Shown: positions 7,026-14,751, numbered from the stretch's first letter. The stretch is DNA of 16,171 nt from Opitutia bacterium (GCA_947488485.1 CANKZO010000039.1:1-16171); one strand, 5' to 3'. Program-made: numbers and translations. Notes: a model not told the origin generated them from the sequence alone.

Positions 7026-7468
7026 TGGAAAGAAAAACAATAGAAAATATACTTAACTTTCTGAAAGAAAAGGAAGGTAAGGAACTACCAAAGAAATGGT
7101 TTGATTCAATAAAGTTACTTAAGCTAGTTCAAAAACTTGAAAATATTCCAGATGGTGTTCAATACACACATAATGGTAATTTGAATTTAATCAGTTCAAC
7201 TATAAAAAAACTTCCAAATAACTTATATGTTGGGAATAGTTTGGGTTTAATAGATTGTACACAACTAAAAAAACTTCCAGATAATTTACATGTTGGGTAT
7301 CACTTGTACTTAAATGCTGTGGATATAACAGAACTTCCAAATAACTTATATGTTGGAGGTAATTTATTTATAAATCTGACACCACTTGCTGACAAATATA
7401 CTAATGAAGAAATAAAAGACATTGTAACCTCAACCGGGGGTGAAATAGGAGGAGAAATAATGAGATAA
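7025..7468 (+). CDS. LRR paralogue 2 of 6, the shortest
   Basis: This 147-aa copy has only three LP units (KKLPNNLYV, KKLPDNLHV, TELPNNLYV) between the N-cap and the C-cap (TPLADKYTNEEIKDIV). The N-cap (ERKTIENILNFLKEKEGKELP, then KKWFDSIK) is nearly identical to that of the 7971 copy, which points to recent duplication. Both ends overlap a neighbour by one base (TAATG), so its translation is probably coupled to theirs. A GGAGG at about 7449 lies before the following start and could help reinitiation there. Confidence 0.85.
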   Translation: MERKTIENILNFLKEKEGKELPKKWFDSIKLLKLVQKLENIPDGVQYTHNGNLNLISSTIKKLPNNLYVGNSLGLIDCTQLKKLPDNLHVGYHLYLNAVDITELPNNLYVGGNLFINLTPLADKYTNEEIKDIVTSTGGEIGGEIMR

Positions 7469-7974
7469 TGGAAAGACGAACAATAGAAAATATACTTAAC
7501 TTCCTGAAAGAAAAGGAAGGGCAAAAAATTCCATATGAATGGGTTGATTCAAAAGAAAAATTTAAATTAATTGAAGAACTTGAAAACTATCCAGATGGAA
7601 CTCAATATAGATATAATGATCATTTATATTTATGGGGAATACAAATAAAGAAACTCCCAAATAATTTACATGTTAGCGGTTTTTTGGATTTATCTTATTC
7701 AAATATACCAAAACTACCAGATAAATTATATGTTAGGGGTTATTTTAATTTAGATGGTTGTAAACAAATAACAGAACTTCCAAATAACTTACAAGTTGGG
7801 GGTGATTTGGTATTACATGGAACAAATATAACAGAGCTTCCAAATAATTTATACGTTGGAATTGATTTGTATATAGGAAATACCCCACTTGCTGATAAAT
7901 ATACAGATGAAGAGATAATAAAGATTGTTGAATCAACTAGGGGACAAATAGAAGGTCAAATATATAGAGAATGA
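7468..7974 (+). CDS. LRR paralogue 3 of 6
   Basis: This is a 168-aa copy with four LP units. The N-cap has diverged in the linker (IPYEWVDSKEKFKLIEELENY). The second unit, PKLPDKLYV, and the third, TELPNNLQV, differ from the consensus at the exposed positions, while the buried L, V and L are kept. This is the pattern expected if the surface of the solenoid is what varies. Its 3' end overlaps the next gene by four bases (ATGA) rather than one, the only such junction in the array. Confidence 0.85.
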   Translation: MERRTIENILNFLKEKEGQKIPYEWVDSKEKFKLIEELENYPDGTQYRYNDHLYLWGIQIKKLPNNLHVSGFLDLSYSNIPKLPDKLYVRGYFNLDGCKQITELPNNLQVGGDLVLHGTNITELPNNLYVGIDLYIGNTPLADKYTDEEIIKIVESTRGQIEGQIYRE

Positions 7975-8477
7975 AAAGACAAACAATAGAAAATATACTT
8001 GATTTCCTTAATACAAAGGAAAATAAAAAATTACCAAAGAAATGGTTTGATTCCGTAGAAAAACTTAAATTAATTCAAGAACTTGAAAACCATCCAGATG
8101 GAACTCAATATAAACATAGGGGGAGTTTGGATTTAAGGGATTCAACCATAAGAAAATTACCAAATGATTTACATGTTACAGGTTATTTGGATTTAAACAA
8201 ATCAAAGTTAACAAAGCTCCCAAATGATTTATACGTTGATGGTTATTTGAATTTAAGGTATTGCCAATACTTAACAGAACTTCCAGATAACTTACATGTT
8301 GAAGGTTATTTGAATTTAGCGGATTGCAAGCAATTAACAGAACTTCCAGATAATTTATATGTAGGGGGTGATTTGGGTATATATTATACACCTATAGCAC
8401 AAAAATATTCAAGTCAAGAAATAAGAGAAATGATTACCTCAAAGGGTGGAACATTAATAGGAAAAATATATAGATAA
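7971..8477 (+). CDS. LRR paralogue 4 of 6
   Basis: This 168-aa copy starts MKRQTIENILDFLNTKENKK, with Thr where its neighbours have Glu in the LKE triplet of the N-cap. It has four LP units (RKLPNDLHV, TKLPNDLYV, TELPDNLHV, TELPDNLYV). The last two pairs of repeat and linker (YCQYLTELP, DCKQLTELP) are close to each other and to units in the 6516 copy, which suggests exchange of repeats between copies. The C-cap has diverged (APIAQ-type, TPIAQKYSSQEIREMI). Confidence 0.85.
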   Translation: MKRQTIENILDFLNTKENKKLPKKWFDSVEKLKLIQELENHPDGTQYKHRGSLDLRDSTIRKLPNDLHVTGYLDLNKSKLTKLPNDLYVDGYLNLRYCQYLTELPDNLHVEGYLNLADCKQLTELPDNLYVGGDLGIYYTPIAQKYSSQEIREMITSKGGTLIGKIYR

Positions 8478-9028
8478 TGGAAAAAGAAACAATAGGAAAT
8501 ATATTAACTTTCCTCAAAGAAAAGGAAGGTAAAGAAATTCCATTGAATTGGAATTTAATTGAGAGACTTGAAACCCATCCAGATGATATTCAATATATAC
8601 ATAAGGGTTCTTTGATGCTAAAAAATTCAGATATAAAAAAATTACCAAATAAATTATATGTTGGGGGGAGTTTGTTCTTAATGGGTTGTGAACAATTAAG
8701 TGAACTCCCAAATAATTTATATGTTGATGGCGATTTTATGATGCTTTCTGGTGAAAAAATAACAGAACTACCAGATAGATTATTTGTTATGGGTTTTTTA
8801 CAATTGGCAATTGATCATAAAATATTAAAATACCCAAAGGCTCTATTTGTTAAGGACACTCTGTTTTTAACTTATACAAATATAGCAGAGTTACCAAACC
8901 AAATATTTGTTGGAGAAGATTTATTAATACAAGGCACTCCACTTGCTGACAAATACACAGATGAAGAATTATATGAAATGGCCGAATCATTAGAGGGCGG
9001 TAAAATAAGAGGTAAAATAATTAGATAA
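8477..9028 (+). CDS. LRR paralogue 5 of 6
   Basis: This is a 183-aa copy with five LP-type units, one of them degenerate (LKYPKALFV). Its N-cap linker is shortened: the WFDS helix is missing, and IPLNWNLIERLE leads straight into the HPDDIQY turn. Some units end in other residues than Cys (SGEKITELP), so the ladder is less regular. Gene junctions on both sides are TAATG. Confidence 0.84.
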   Translation: MEKETIGNILTFLKEKEGKEIPLNWNLIERLETHPDDIQYIHKGSLMLKNSDIKKLPNKLYVGGSLFLMGCEQLSELPNNLYVDGDFMMLSGEKITELPDRLFVMGFLQLAIDHKILKYPKALFVKDTLFLTYTNIAELPNQIFVGEDLLIQGTPLADKYTDEELYEMAESLEGGKIRGKIIR

Positions 9029-9657
9029 TGGAAAGAGAAACAATAAAAAACATATTAATCTTCCTAAAAAATAAGGAAGGTAAGGGATTACCACAGGGTT
9101 GGTTTAAACTTTTAACAACAGAGGAAATAATCCAAGAACTTGAAAATAAACCAGATGATGTTCAATATATACATAAGGGTGGTATATCTTTAATGAATTC
9201 AAATATAAAAAAACTTCCAAATGATTTACATGTTAGGGGTTATTTGAACTTAAATAATTGTAAACAATTAAAAGAATTACCAACTAATTTACGCGTTGAT
9301 GGTCATTTATGGCTAGAAGACACCAACATAACAAAACTTCCAGATGATTTATATGTTGCAGGTCTTTTGAATGTGCGAAATTCAAAACTAATAGAAACAC
9401 CATTTCATTTATATGTTGTTAGTACTTTGATATTAAGTTATAACAAAGAATTAATAAAAATATCAGATAAAACACATGTTGGGTATGACCTGGATTTAAG
9501 AGGTTGCATAAAGCTAAGAGAATTACCAAATGATTTATTTGTTGGTCATGATTTATATATACAAGAAACACCACTTGCAGAAAAATATATAGATGATGAA
9601 ATATATGGGATAATTGAAAATAATGGTGGTCAAATAAGAGGTAAAATAATTAGATAA
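9028..9657 (+). CDS. LRR paralogue 6 of 6, the longest
   Basis: This 209-aa copy has six units. Two are far from consensus (IETPFHLYV and IKISDKTHV). The latter resembles the TKISDKLIT unit in the C-terminal segment of the 4912 protein, a hint that these two ends of the array share ancestry. The N-cap has LKN instead of LKE. The stop overlaps the start of the tagged 9657 gene by one base, so the array is translationally linked to tagged genes on both sides. Confidence 0.85.
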   Translation: MERETIKNILIFLKNKEGKGLPQGWFKLLTTEEIIQELENKPDDVQYIHKGGISLMNSNIKKLPNDLHVRGYLNLNNCKQLKELPTNLRVDGHLWLEDTNITKLPDDLYVAGLLNVRNSKLIETPFHLYVVSTLILSYNKELIKISDKTHVGYDLDLRGCIKLRELPNDLFVGHDLYIQETPLAEKYIDDEIYGIIENNGGQIRGKIIR

Positions 9658-10916
9658 TGAAAATATTAATTAACGAAAAACAATTAAAGAATATCATAAA
9701 AGAAGCAATTCCTTATAATATCGCAAAGGAATACATAACAACTGAAAGGACTGATGCTGCCATTAAGTTGATGGATAATGTATTTAGTAAACTTAAAACT
9801 TTGCCAAATGCAAAAGTTCTTGATAGGAGGGGGGATAGAATTGCATTTCCTTATGGTGAAACACCTTTGGAAGATGATATAAAAATGTTATTGAGAAAAT
9901 ATGATTATAATGTTTTAGATTTTAATAACAATGATGCTTTAAGAATTGCCAAAACTGAAAAAGGAAATAAGGCTCAACCAATAAAAATAACCAAAGCATT
10001 AGCAAATATATCAAGATTAAAAGACAAGGATGGAAACATTATTGAACCAAAGGCAAAAAACTTTGTGGATTTATTTGCTGATGGAAAAAGTAGGGAAGGA
10101 AAAGCAATGGAAAAAAAACTTGGGCTAATTGTTATCTTTGCAAGACACCCATATGATATTGCTGGAATGTCTTATGGTAGAACTTGGAGCAGTTGTATGC
10201 ATCTAACAGATGGGCAGTTAAGAGATTTTGTTAAGAAAGATATTGAAAATGGGACAATTGCTGTGTATTTAACAAAAGCAACTGATGAAGGATTATCCAA
10301 CCCCCTAGCAAGGGTTTTGGTGAAACCATATGTTAATGTGGGAAATGAAAATGATGTTATATTATATCCAGAGGCAAAGACATATGGAAAAATAGATAAC
10401 CCAAAAAAATTTATAGATTACCTAGATTCTGTTTTGGAAAAAGTTCAAAACATAAGTGCAGATTATAAGTTATTGTCTTGTTTAAATCCTGATAGCAAAA
10501 GAGAAGTGGTAAGGCCAAAAAATAATGTAACAAGAAAAAATATTTTAGCCAAATTAGAAAATGGAGATAAACTTAATAATGTTGAACTTAATTTTTTAAC
10601 CAAGGAGGAAGCAGAAAATTATGTTGATAAACAAATTTCAATGTATTTCAAGTGGAATGCAAGATTGGACGATGCTGATTTGGACGATTTAGCGTTGACA
10701 GAAGAAGAGATTGTAATCGCTACGGATGACCAATTGGAAGATTATTTTGACCAAAGGCTTGATGATTTTGAGGGGGTAATGATGAATAAGGTTTTTGCTG
10801 AAAGGTATGTAGCAATAGATGATTTTGAATTACGTTTTATGTCAAATAAACAAATGACTAGGTATGTTGATATATTTCATGCTGCCGAGGCAAATAGGAG
10901 AAGTTATTATTTATAA
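9657..10916 (+). CDS. Tagged large protein, paralogue of the 4912 protein without LRRs
   Basis: This 419-aa protein opens with MKILINEKQLKNIIKE, a close variant of the 4912 N-terminal peptide. It shares the same unknown domain over residues 17-285 (QPIKITKAL, PYDIAGMS, TWSSCMHLTDG, NPLARVLVKPY, VILYPEAKTYGK). A roughly 30-residue insert at about 120-150 (lysine- and acid-rich, with NFVDLFADGKSREGKAME) is absent from the paralogue. The C-terminal 120 residues are acidic and helical with weak repeats (ELNFLTKEEAENYV, FELRFMSNKQMTRYV) related to the EFxFATxEQxxRY repeats of the 4912 protein. There is no LRR segment. The stop is 13 bases before the next gene. Confidence 0.85.
   Translation: MKILINEKQLKNIIKEAIPYNIAKEYITTERTDAAIKLMDNVFSKLKTLPNAKVLDRRGDRIAFPYGETPLEDDIKMLLRKYDYNVLDFNNNDALRIAKTEKGNKAQPIKITKALANISRLKDKDGNIIEPKAKNFVDLFADGKSREGKAMEKKLGLIVIFARHPYDIAGMSYGRTWSSCMHLTDGQLRDFVKKDIENGTIAVYLTKATDEGLSNPLARVLVKPYVNVGNENDVILYPEAKTYGKIDNPKKFIDYLDSVLEKVQNISADYKLLSCLNPDSKREVVRPKNNVTRKNILAKLENGDKLNNVELNFLTKEEAENYVDKQISMYFKWNARLDDADLDDLALTEEEIVIATDDQLEDYFDQRLDDFEGVMMNKVFAERYVAIDDFELRFMSNKQMTRYVDIFHAAEANRRSYYL
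10905..10914 (+). promoter_or_regulatory. Weak TATTATTTAT element before the 10930 gene
   Basis: TATTATTTAT lies at 10905-10914, inside the end of the upstream coding region. It is 15 bases before the ATG at 10930, the same spacing as the TATATTTAT elements. The match is poorer, so this may be chance in AT-rich DNA. Confidence 0.25.
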
Positions 10917-10929
10917 TAAAAAATATACA

Positions 10930-11745
10930 ATGAAAATATTAATAAATGAAACCCAGTTAAAGAACATAATAAAAGATGAATCTCTAATTAAAGGTTCTGT
11001 TGTATGGAGGCATATTAAAGATATTACTCCTGATAAAGAAATGATCCCAAATTTTTTTAAAAAAGATATTATTAGTCGTAAATTTAAAAATGTGGACGAT
11101 TTTGATATGGAATCACTATTAAATACAGACCCGGATTTTAAAGAATATTATGATGGGGGCGAAGATAGATATGGCGATGATGACGATGTAAGTCCAGGTG
11201 ATCTTTCAAATGAAATCGTAGTTGTTGATGGGATTTTACTAGATGGCTATTCAAGAGTTTCTACATTATTAAGAAATGGTGAAAAAACAACATACGCATA
11301 TGTTGCTACAAAAAAATATAATATGAATTTACAAGAGAATGTTAATAGGGTAAAGAAATTAATAAAAGAAAATTATGATATGTCTAAAACAAGACTAACT
11401 GTATCTGACAAAGGTTTTGATGGTTGGGGCCGGGTTTTAATTTTAAAAAATGAGGATAATGAAAAAATTGGATCCATAATATATAGAAGAAAAAATTATC
11501 TTGAAAGTGAAGGATTTCCATGGGTAAATGAATTGCATTTAGGATTTGATCAAAAATATCAAAGAAAGGGTTATTTTCAAGATGCAGTAATTGAGCTTTT
11601 AAAATTTACTAATAATACGCCAACATATCTAGCAACAGGCAGGGTTATCAATCCTAACGTTTTTAAAGCAATTGATAAATTAGATAGAGATATATTAGAT
11701 GTATATGAATTTGAACATTTAGGTTATATAATAACATTAAAATAA
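10930..11745 (+). CDS. Fusion of a ParB-like domain and a GNAT acetyltransferase, each with its own N-terminal tag
   Basis: The 271-aa protein starts with MKILINETQLKNIIKD. Residues 20-128 resemble a ParB/Srx-like fold ending in VVVDGILLDGYSRVSTLL, where the DG-x-SR pattern matches the catalytic loop of that superfamily. A second tag, MNLQENVNRVKKLIKE, begins at residue 132. It is followed by a GNAT N-acetyltransferase domain (about 155-271) with a motif A-like ELHLGFDQKYQRKGYFQDA, in which R/Q-x-x-G would bind acetyl-CoA. The in-frame start at 10864 lies in the previous gene, so 10930 is used. Residues 128-131 come from a former 5' leader, and the internal ATG at 11323 might still be used to make the 140-aa GNAT alone. 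Confidence 0.82.
   Translation: MKILINETQLKNIIKDESLIKGSVVWRHIKDITPDKEMIPNFFKKDIISRKFKNVDDFDMESLLNTDPDFKEYYDGGEDRYGDDDDVSPGDLSNEIVVVDGILLDGYSRVSTLLRNGEKTTYAYVATKKYNMNLQENVNRVKKLIKENYDMSKTRLTVSDKGFDGWGRVLILKNEDNEKIGSIIYRRKNYLESEGFPWVNELHLGFDQKYQRKGYFQDAVIELLKFTNNTPTYLATGRVINPNVFKAIDKLDRDILDVYEFEHLGYIITLK
11312..11346 (+). repeat. 35-bp direct repeat, copy 1, inside the ParB-GNAT gene
   Basis: This is identical over 35 bases to 11794-11828. It spans the 11 bases before an ATG and the first 24 coding bases of the MNLQENVN tag. Here it is read through as coding sequence from upstream. Confidence 0.95.
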
Positions 11746-11780
11746 AAAAATGAATTTAAGTTGTAATTATTATTTAAAGA

Positions 11781-11789
11781 TATATTTAT
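11781..11789 (+). promoter_or_regulatory. TATATTTAT element upstream of the metallopeptidase gene
   Basis: TATATTTAT lies 15 bases before the ATG at 11805, in the short gap after the 11745 stop. An A-rich leader follows. Confidence 0.5.
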
Positions 11790-11793
11790 AATT

Positions 11794-11828
11794 AAAAATA
11801 TAATATGAATTTACAAGAGAATGTTAAT
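11794..11828 (+). repeat. 35-bp direct repeat, copy 2, leader and tag of the metallopeptidase
   Basis: This is the second copy of the repeat at 11312-11346. Here it has its expected layout: an untranslated A-rich leader, then the ATG at 11805 and the start of the tag. Confidence 0.95.
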
Positions 11829-12728
11829 CGAATAAAACAAGTGATGGGGGTTCTAAATGAACAAACAAAAATAAAAGAAATACCAGTTGAAGATGAAATA
11901 TTTAAAAAACGTTATGATCCAGTAATAAGACCTTTACTTAATAAAGCCAAACAATATTATATAAAATATTATTCTGATAAAAAAAATACTTCAAAATTAA
12001 AATACAAGGATAATATTGATATAATTAAACAATTTATCTCAACAATAGATTATAAACCTTATTATGAATATAATGATAAGAAATTAGGTTTTGTAGCTCA
12101 TGATTACCCAACAGTTATGTATTTGAACATATATTATTTATTTACTCAAGAAAAATTTAATTTTACTCCAAAAACTGAAATGTTATTTAATACAATTTTT
12201 CATGAGACAGCTCATTTAATTGATCTTAGATTGCAATCTTTACATGAAAAAACAATTATGTCAACATATAACATATTTAATGTAAAAGATGATGAAGATG
12301 AATATACTGAAAATGATATGGAAACATATGCTAGGGTTCAAACTTTACGCACCAAACTTGGAATTAGTCCAACAGCAAATGGAACACAAATTAAAAATAA
12401 AATACTTGGTGCAATTAAACAAGGTAAAATTACATTCCCAGACGTTAAAGTAAAAAGTAAAGGTAATATATTGCAATTCATTAAAAAAGGTTTTACTGGA
12501 CAAGCAATAAATGATATTTTTAACACCCAAGATTTAAAATCTTTGAGGGATTTTTATTCAACAATCCGATTTAATGGAAATTATACTGATGATATATATT
12601 ATTTATTTGCAAAATTTTCAACAATAGATAATAATTCTGTTTTTCTTGATTTAGATAGACTTGGTTATGTAAACATATCCGTTGTCGATAACACAAAAAA
12701 AACAACCAACAATACTCAAGCGACGTAA
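11805..12728 (+). CDS. Tagged zinc metallopeptidase-like protein (HExxH)
   Basis: The 307-aa protein begins with the peptide MNLQENVNRIKQVMGVLNE, ending in L-N-E at residue 19. A gluzincin-like active site HETAH is at residues 133-137 within TIFHETAHLID, where the two His would bind zinc and the Glu would activate water. ENDMETYARVQTLR at 170-183 could supply the third ligand (Glu 173). The rest is rich in Lys and Tyr. It has no signal peptide, so it would act inside a cell or a virion. It ends 17 bases from the convergent gene at 12746. Substrate is unknown. The protein might process virion or host proteins if packaged, but this is inference. Confidence 0.82.
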   Translation: MNLQENVNRIKQVMGVLNEQTKIKEIPVEDEIFKKRYDPVIRPLLNKAKQYYIKYYSDKKNTSKLKYKDNIDIIKQFISTIDYKPYYEYNDKKLGFVAHDYPTVMYLNIYYLFTQEKFNFTPKTEMLFNTIFHETAHLIDLRLQSLHEKTIMSTYNIFNVKDDEDEYTENDMETYARVQTLRTKLGISPTANGTQIKNKILGAIKQGKITFPDVKVKSKGNILQFIKKGFTGQAINDIFNTQDLKSLRDFYSTIRFNGNYTDDIYYLFAKFSTIDNNSVFLDLDRLGYVNISVVDNTKKTTNNTQAT

Positions 12729-12745
12729 TTTTTTTATAACCCCAA

Positions 12746-14206
12746 TCAAAGCTCAACCCACATTAATATGGTATTATGTCCCAACTCTTTTGCGGCAACA
12801 ATCCGATGCAACCCATCACCCTCTTCTGGTATTGGTGGGGTGGAATTAAAATTTTTTTTCATATTTTCCAAATAGGAATCTTGCTCATCCTCATAACCTG
12901 GATCATTGTCATATAAATCTTGCCTGGAATAATCAAAATCTTTCAAATCTTTTTGAACCAATTGATATTCTTTGCCTTTTTTTGGAAAAACATTCCCCCC
13001 AGTATCAGGCTCATTCCCATCACTAACTATTATATCCCCAACCGAATATTTATCCATAAATTGCCCTTCAATAAGATTATGACCCTGAACCAAATTATCT
13101 TCAATATATTTAACAACTTTTTTAATGTCATTTATTTTATAAAATTTACCAACTATTTTACCATCTGCATATAATAAATATGTAGGTCTTCTATTGCCAG
13201 AAAAAGGTGTACCCTCTACTAAGCCCTCTCCAATTCTTAATTCAACGCCATTGACATTTTTTGTTGCGTATGGGTGGTCGTAATTATACATACTTTGACG
13301 TATGTCATTATTGGATTGTCCGAAAAGTTTAGTTGCGTCACCATCAGTATAATGGGATTCAATTTCTTTTTGTAATTCTTCTGCTTGTTTACTAGTTAGA
13401 AATCCGCCTTCTATCTTATCACTTACTGATAACCCAGTATTCACAATCTGGGCTATTTGATTCTCATTTAAATATTCTCTTATAGTTGTTTTAATATATC
13501 TCCCTTCCATAAGATTATGATTTTTAACCAATTCTTTAATAAAATTATTTATGCTCAAAATAATATCAGCAACCTTATCCCCAGAATCATACCTTAACTC
13601 AAATTCATTCTTTCTACGCTCCATCTTGTTCCGGTTCCCATATACACCAACGGTCTTATCCAAATCTGCAATAACAACAGATATGTGATAATCAAAATAA
13701 CCAGCCTTATCAACATTCCTTATGTTCTCCGTATGATCGGAAATCCTTAATCTAACGTGAATCCCCCCAATGGTAATATTAATGTATTTTCTTTTCCCAT
13801 ACCTCATCTGGAAATAATTCTGAACGCCATTCAATACCTCATCAGAATCCCTATTTGGGGGCTTCACTTTCCTTTTCTCAATCGTTTCAGGTTCTTCCGC
13901 ACTAATCAACTTATAAACAGTATCATCGTTGTAGTAGTAATTTATGGGATAATCTTTAATATCATCATCCTCAATGAACTTGTAATGGGTAACAACCCCC
14001 TCCATAACCACATACATATAATCATCATAATATGTCAGAACATCATCAAACCCATCAAACGCGGCCATCGCCCTAACCTTGTCAATCCCCTTATATAATA
14101 TCTCACTATAATCAGATGCTTCAAACCTTACATAATATACCGTAATGGAAGAATCCCCACTATATGCTTCCATTATTAACTCCCTACATATATTCATTAA
14201 TTTCAT
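12746..14206 (-). CDS. Tagged multi-module protein ending in a ParB-like domain
   Basis: This 486-aa protein starts MKLMNICRELIME, with an I-M-E at residue 13. Three modules follow. Residues 14-234 have an unknown fold. Residues 235-380 start with a tag-like IKTTIREYLNE. Residues 381-486 carry DGLHRIVAAKELGHNTI near the C-terminus, like the DG-x-HR loop of ParB/Srx-like domains. The modules are separated by HNLMEGRY (234) and HNLIEGQF (380), each with an (L/I)-x-E site. The stretches before these (about 137-234 and 312-380) look like diverged copies of one another. The 17-base gap to the upstream 14224 gene suggests one transcript from the promoter at 14764. I know of no function for the first two modules. 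Confidence 0.8.
   Translation of the reverse strand: MKLMNICRELIMEAYSGDSSITVYYVRFEASDYSEILYKGIDKVRAMAAFDGFDDVLTYYDDYMYVVMEGVVTHYKFIEDDDIKDYPINYYYNDDTVYKLISAEEPETIEKRKVKPPNRDSDEVLNGVQNYFQMRYGKRKYINITIGGIHVRLRISDHTENIRNVDKAGYFDYHISVVIADLDKTVGVYGNRNKMERRKNEFELRYDSGDKVADIILSINNFIKELVKNHNLMEGRYIKTTIREYLNENQIAQIVNTGLSVSDKIEGGFLTSKQAEELQKEIESHYTDGDATKLFGQSNNDIRQSMYNYDHPYATKNVNGVELRIGEGLVEGTPFSGNRRPTYLLYADGKIVGKFYKINDIKKVVKYIEDNLVQGHNLIEGQFMDKYSVGDIIVSDGNEPDTGGNVFPKKGKEYQLVQKDLKDFDYSRQDLYDNDPGYEDEQDSYLENMKKNFNSTPPIPEEGDGLHRIVAAKELGHNTILMWVEL
13064..13520 (-). repeat. Two near-identical 19-bp copies marking the module boundaries
   Basis: The bases at 13064-13082 and 13502-13520 match at 18 of 19 positions. 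They encode the HNL(I/M)EG boundaries of the 12746-14206 protein. Confidence 0.8.
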
Positions 14207-14223
14207 AACTTATCTTGATAAAC

Positions 14224-14751
14224 TTACATAATATTATCCTGTTTCAATTCCATTATAACAGTATTAATTCCAAAATTATCATCTTTTTCATCAATAATTT
14301 TAATATCATATTTTAACCCAAATTTAGATTTTAAAAAATTTATAAAACTTGTTGAAGAATAAATTCTTCCCATTTGTGATGTTCTCCCCCTAAAAACAAA
14401 TTTATCAATATTACCAAATTTTTTCATATACTCTTTCAATACATCAGGTAATTTTCTTATTGCATCTATAAATATTTTTGATTTTTCACTGTCAGATAAA
14501 CTACGATCCCACCTATTAAAATCATCTCTTAGTTCCAAATAGGGATATAAATGCACAAATGTAAAACCATCTAATTCCACATCATCAAATATATATTGAA
14601 ACCCTACCTTATTTTTACTATCCCATATAATCACCTTCTCTTTAGTCATAGAACGATAATTCTCATCATCACCATAAACATTTCGTTTAAATGTAGATTT
14701 GGCATCGAACAGTTCATTTACAATAGTTTCAATAATAGATATTAGTTTCAT
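14224..14751 (-). CDS. Tagged protein of unknown function, 175 aa
   Basis: The protein opens with MKLISIIETIVNE, a 13-residue hydrophobic and acidic peptide ending in V-N-E. A soluble, mixed alpha/beta body with many aromatic residues follows (VGFQYIFDDVELDGFTFVHLYPYLELRDD). A later segment, KFVFRGRTSQMGRIYSSTSF, precedes two strands (LKYDIKIIDE, NTVIMELKQ). I recognise no catalytic motif. The start is well placed: the ATG lies 12 bases after the minus-strand copy of the palindromic promoter element. It is the first gene of a two-gene minus-strand unit with the multi-module gene at 14206. Confidence 0.75.
   Translation of the reverse strand: MKLISIIETIVNELFDAKSTFKRNVYGDDENYRSMTKEKVIIWDSKNKVGFQYIFDDVELDGFTFVHLYPYLELRDDFNRWDRSLSDSEKSKIFIDAIRKLPDVLKEYMKKFGNIDKFVFRGRTSQMGRIYSSTSFINFLKSKFGLKYDIKIIDEKDDNFGINTVIMELKQDNIM

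Larger units (their letters stand above)
6516..9657 (+). repeat. Tandem array of six LRR paralogues with coupled translation
   Basis: Six genes of 444-630 bases share an N-cap, three to six LRR-like units and a C-cap, with no intergenic DNA. Five of the junctions in and around the array read ATAATGG or ATAATGA, and one is an ATGA overlap. The DNA repeats have periods of about 57-63 bases, matching 19-21 codons, and are highly A/T-rich. They are coding repeats and not a CRISPR. Confidence 0.85.

Noticed and set aside
6619..8711. Several antisense open frames across the LRR array
   Set aside because: They are complementary shadows of the repeat codons, have no promoter or leader, and encode low-complexity sequence.
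6516..9657. Regularly spaced DNA repeats that could be taken for a CRISPR or non-coding satellite
   Set aside because: The period is a multiple of three, the frame is open throughout, and the repeats encode LRR units with conserved buried residues.
10864..10929. Longer start for the ParB-GNAT gene at 10864
   Set aside because: The extension overlaps the previous gene in another frame, and the tag sequence begins at 10930 as in its relatives.
12571..12756. Minus-strand frames opposite the metallopeptidase
   Set aside because: They are antisense to a well-supported gene and have no promoter or recognisable content.
13757..14098. Plus-strand 113-codon frame opposite the multi-module gene
   Set aside because: It is rich in Ile and Asn as expected from the reverse of Asp- and Tyr-rich codons, and it lacks a leader.
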